Program-made: the position numbers and the translations under genes | The notes under the pieces: model-generated | Told to the model about the DNA's origin: nothing | The model's database searches: none | What the model saw: only the letters and a program-made list of their open reading frames with translations | NCBI RefSeq assembly: GCF_004310665.1 | Contig: NZ_SIXF01000034.1 | Span: 1-60,222 of the forward strand | Source of the DNA: Pedobacter kyonggii | GTDB taxonomy: Bacteria > Bacteroidota > Bacteroidia > Sphingobacteriales > Sphingobacteriaceae | DNA: 60,222 nt | Direction of reading: 5' to 3' | Part shown: positions 57,525-60,222 of the stretch, in pieces | Layout of the letters: each line of letters starts with the position of its first letter | Numbering within the stretch: the stretch's first letter is position 1

Positions 57525-59417
57525 ATGAAAATAACCAAGAAAATCTCTGTTTATCTCGCGGTCGCTTCCATCACATTCGCTGTGATCGGACTCATTGGCT
57601 GGCTTACGGGAAATGGTGCACTCAAAAGTTTCTTCTCTGCTGAAGTGTCTATGAAATTCAACATGTGCCTGATGATCATGCTAAGTTCCTCGGGCATCCT
57701 GTTATACAATTTTGGACATCGAAAACCTGCAATTGCCTTATTTTTGCTCGTAGTGCTTTTTAGTCTTCTGATACTCTTTGAGCACATCTTCCAGATTAAC
57801 CTGGGCCTTGATGAGCTCATCTTCACTGATAAGATCGAAAATCCATTACTGGAGGCGCCTGGCAGGGTATCAGCTCTGGGCTGCATCAATTTGCTGCTCT
57901 TCTGTGCAGCTATGTTATTTGCCGCTAATGGCAGGTATTACTCCGCGCAGCTTTTTGCAGGGCTTCTTTTCCTTTTTATCTATGGGTCGATTTTGGGCCA
58001 TGTGTTCCACATCACCGGCCTTTATCGCCAGGGCTATTATTCGGGTATGGCCATCCACACCACGCTAAGCCTTCTTCTGCTGGTAACGGCACTATTTTTT
58101 AACCTTTCGGGAAGCGGCTGGACGGCGTTCTTTTCCGGAAAGCTAAGCTCGAGAAACCTGCTCATCTACGGCTTCAGCTACCTCGCCTGCGCTGCGCCGC
58201 TGCTGGTTGCGTTTTATATCTTTTTTCTGAAAAACTCGGGGCAGTCTTCGACGTTCGGACTGCTTTCGATAATCATAGCATCGTTCCTGGTGAGCCTTCC
58301 TCTGGCCTATCTTGCCAGGGTAAAGTTAAATAGAATGGATGAGGACTTAAGAATGGCCAACGAACGGCTGGAGCTTTCCATGGAGGCAACGGGACTGGGA
58401 CTTTGGGACCTTGATATTCCCAGCGGGGTAATTGAGCGGTCAGAAAAACATGCATCGCTTTTTGGTGAGGAGTTTTCGGCCTATACAACAAAAGAACACC
58501 TTGAAAGCCTGATTTTCCCTGAAGACCGGCCGCGGATGAAATCTGCTTTCGAAGATGCGCTCAAAGGGGCAAGGCTTCGTATACAGTTGCGCACTATACA
58601 ATCAGACGGCAGCATAAGGTGGGTACTTATTTCAGGAAAGATGCGCAAAGACCGGGATGGAAATCCTACACGGATGCTGGGCACGATTATGGACATTACC
58701 GAACAGAAAGAGGCAGAAGCAAAGAAAGAATCATTTATCGGCGTTGTGAGCCATGAGCTTAAAACCCCCTTAACTGCCTTCAAATCCTATCTACAACTTG
58801 CCGCCAGGCTTTCAAAGGATTCGCAGAGCGAACAGGTTTCTACGATCCTGGAACGTGCCGGCCAGCAGGCAGAACGGATGAGTAGTATGATTATGGGCTT
58901 TTTGGATGTGACCAGGATCGGAAACGGAAAACTTAAGCTGGAAAAGGAGTTTTTTGAACTCAATGAACTTCTTGAAAACATACTCAATGAATCTCAAGCC
59001 ATTTATTCGGGACACTCCTTCAAACTTTTCCCCTGCGGACAGGTCACAGTAGTTGCCGACCGTACAAGAATCGCCGAGGTTCTTTCTAATCTGGTAAGCA
59101 ACGCGGTAAAATATTCTCCAAGGGCATCACCAATTGAGCTTAGGTGCAGCTACAACGAGAGAGATTTTATTATTTCGGTAAAAGATTACGGCATGGGAAT
59201 ACCCGAGAGCGACCGTGAAAAGCTCTTTGAGCTCTTTTACAGGGTCGAGCGTAAAAAGCAGGACACCATCTCAGGCTTTGGAATCGGCCTTTACCTTTCT
59301 GGCGAAGTAGTCCGGTTGCATGGGGGACGGATATGGCTGGAAAGTGAAGAGCATGTAGGCTCGACCTTTTTCTTCAGCATCCCGATTGAGCCTTCCATTG
59401 AATCCACAGATTTATGA
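57525..59417 (+). CDS. Membrane histidine kinase with PAS domain
   Basis: The 630-residue protein has an N-terminal membrane block of about eight helices (about residues 5-270, MASE-like). A PAS domain follows (about 280-395, with LWDLDIPSGVIERSEKHASL and the C-terminal IMDITEQKEAEA), then the HisKA dimer with the phospho-acceptor in VVSHELKTPLTAF (His near 409) and HATPase (NLVSNAVKYSP, DYGMGIPESD, GFGIGLYLSGEVV). It is a full orthodox kinase with no receiver. The cluster has a receiver-only protein and a sensor-like protein but no DNA-binding response regulator, so the output route is unclear. Confidence 0.9.
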   Translation: MKITKKISVYLAVASITFAVIGLIGWLTGNGALKSFFSAEVSMKFNMCLMIMLSSSGILLYNFGHRKPAIALFLLVVLFSLLILFEHIFQINLGLDELIFTDKIENPLLEAPGRVSALGCINLLLFCAAMLFAANGRYYSAQLFAGLLFLFIYGSILGHVFHITGLYRQGYYSGMAIHTTLSLLLLVTALFFNLSGSGWTAFFSGKLSSRNLLIYGFSYLACAAPLLVAFYIFFLKNSGQSSTFGLLSIIIASFLVSLPLAYLARVKLNRMDEDLRMANERLELSMEATGLGLWDLDIPSGVIERSEKHASLFGEEFSAYTTKEHLESLIFPEDRPRMKSAFEDALKGARLRIQLRTIQSDGSIRWVLISGKMRKDRDGNPTRMLGTIMDITEQKEAEAKKESFIGVVSHELKTPLTAFKSYLQLAARLSKDSQSEQVSTILERAGQQAERMSSMIMGFLDVTRIGNGKLKLEKEFFELNELLENILNESQAIYSGHSFKLFPCGQVTVVADRTRIAEVLSNLVSNAVKYSPRASPIELRCSYNERDFIISVKDYGMGIPESDREKLFELFYRVERKKQDTISGFGIGLYLSGEVVRLHGGRIWLESEEHVGSTFFFSIPIEPSIESTDL

Positions 59418-59462
59418 AAACTGGCACAAGGTAGCCCATCGAAGATTTCGGGCTAAAAAACT

Positions 59463-59927
59463 TTAGCTCATATAATCAGCCTGCCTCATCAGCAGCGCAC
59501 GGTATTTATTGAAAATAGATGTTTTGGAAACAAATCCCTTAAAATTATTATCTGAATCCACAACGGGCAATACCCATACTCTATCCTCTTCCATTTTTCC
59601 AAGGACGGACTTCAGATCATCATTTATATTTACAAGCTTAAGTGCAGTATGGACAAGGTGATGGGCAGTGAGAAGTTCCTTGTCCGGATTTTTCATCATT
59701 TCGCTAAAAATTTCCTCAACATAAACAAGCCCTTTAAAATCTCCCCTTGCATCCACTACAGCACAGATGTTTCGCTGCGATTTTAATATTTCTGGCATCC
59801 GCAGGCTCAAAAGCTCATCTTCTAAAAGCTGCACGTAATCTTTTTCCACGAGATAACGCAATTTCATCTGATTGAGAACTGTTGTATCCTTATCTTCATA
59901 AGAGAGCAGTTCACCCTTATCTGCTGA
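59463..59927 (-). pseudogene. ClC chloride-channel C-terminal CBS remnant, cut by IS21
   Basis: The translation (134 residues from ATG 59867) is two CBS domains (YLVEKDYVQLLEDELLSLRM ... VVDARGDFKGLVYVEEIF and VLPVVDSDNNFKGFVSKTSI). Upstream, the frame stays open through SADKGELLSYEDKDTTVLNQ, the linker of ClC-type chloride channels of Bacteroidota, until TAA at 59928. At this point insertion-sequence DNA starts (59925). The membrane part is not in view. The gene was probably disrupted by the insertion; the fragment could still be expressed as a small CBS protein. Confidence 0.7.
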
Positions 59928-60222
59928 TTATTCCGAACAAAGTACACCACATTCCGAGGCATAGTGCACCAGTTTGGTTCTGGCTTTAGCACTAACTTTT
60001 AACCATATCACTTTTGGACAAAGCGATATTCTGTAAACTTAATGATTTTTTTTATTTCTCATGGATTTGCCCGTAAGTGCAATTCTGTGAGCAGATGCTG
60101 ACAGCCTGTCCATAATTGCATCTGCAAGTGTGGGTTCATCTATAAAGTTGTACCAGTTATCCACTGGCAGCTGCGAGGTTATTATTGTCGCGCCGTTGCC
60201 ATATCTATCCTCCAGAATATCA
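59925..60222 (-). mobile_element. End of an IS21-family insertion sequence
   Basis: The element begins with TGATTATTCCGAAC on the plus strand (IS21 ends start with TG). The short terminal motif TTCCGA recurs 17 bp further, as in IS21-type multiple terminal repeats, and the istB gene tail lies inside. The other end is beyond the window. Boundaries are inferred from where the ClC homology stops. Confidence 0.65.
60039..60221 (-). CDS. istB: IstB ATP-binding transposition helper, partial
   Basis: Only the last 60 residues are present: DILEDRYGNGATIITSQLPV, then WYNFIDEPTLADAIMDRLSA, HRIALTGKSMRNKKNH and a stop at 60039. This is the C-terminal end of IstB, the AAA+ helper of IS21 transposase IstA, with the sensor-1 SQLPV and sensor-2-like DRLSASAHR stretches. 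The Walker motifs and istA lie beyond the window edge. Reading frame is intact as far as seen. Confidence 0.85.
   Translation of the reverse strand, partial: DILEDRYGNGATIITSQLPVDNWYNFIDEPTLADAIMDRLSASAHRIALTGKSMRNKKNH

Overview
This window looks like chromosomal DNA of a Sphingobacteriaceae member of the Bacteroidota, most like Pedobacter. The evidence is a SusC/SusD pair, promoters of the Bacteroidota type (TAnnTTTG at -7), few Shine-Dalgarno sites, family-typical proteins (bifunctional RibBA, DUF3347, START-like protein, LptF/G permease, TamB) and intergenic DNA full of short dispersed hairpin repeats. The genus is inference; no rRNA is present.

Positions 1-37,222 are mostly core. They run from a possible group II intron remnant after susD, through susD/susC (minus), a DUF218 protein with an unknown secreted partner, msrA, a Tat-type metallophosphoesterase, a LysE-like exporter, uvrA, an ECF sigma factor with a small companion, a RhuM relic and an MFS exporter. 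Two overlapping fatty-acid desaturases lie divergent from a helix-turn-helix regulator. A copper pair follows (DUF3347 protein and a multicopper oxidase with a barrel-like tail), then nth, recA, tsaD divergent from tamB, ribBA, an LptF/G permease, a START-like protein and tRNA-Met(CAT).

Positions 37,223-60,222 look accessory. Directly behind the tRNA is the C-terminal remnant of a serine recombinase, then a Fic protein, a frameshifted ISL3-type transposase relic and other debris. From 41.4 kb comes a stress cluster: Cu/Ag P-type ATPase, DUF305 protein, DUF389 membrane protein, a receiver-only response regulator, a membrane-anchored sensor-like protein, an APC-type permease, an MscS channel, a fused trehalose-6-P synthase/phosphatase, a second long MscS channel, a CPA1 Na+/H+ antiporter and a multi-TM PAS histidine kinase. 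The window ends in a ClC chloride-channel gene apparently cut by an IS21-family element whose istB tail reaches the edge. Taken together, the cluster could handle copper, osmotic shock (solute uptake, trehalose synthesis, pressure release) and ion/pH balance. Joint regulation by the receiver, sensor-like protein and kinase is inference.

The most notable observations are: tamB with no usable ATG and a likely ATT start; a palindromic operator candidate between the desaturases and their probable regulator; -7 boxes so close to start codons that nth and lptG may be leaderless; a dense cluster of TTACC/GGTAA motifs before the tRNA; and the output-less signalling parts inside the osmotic-stress cluster.
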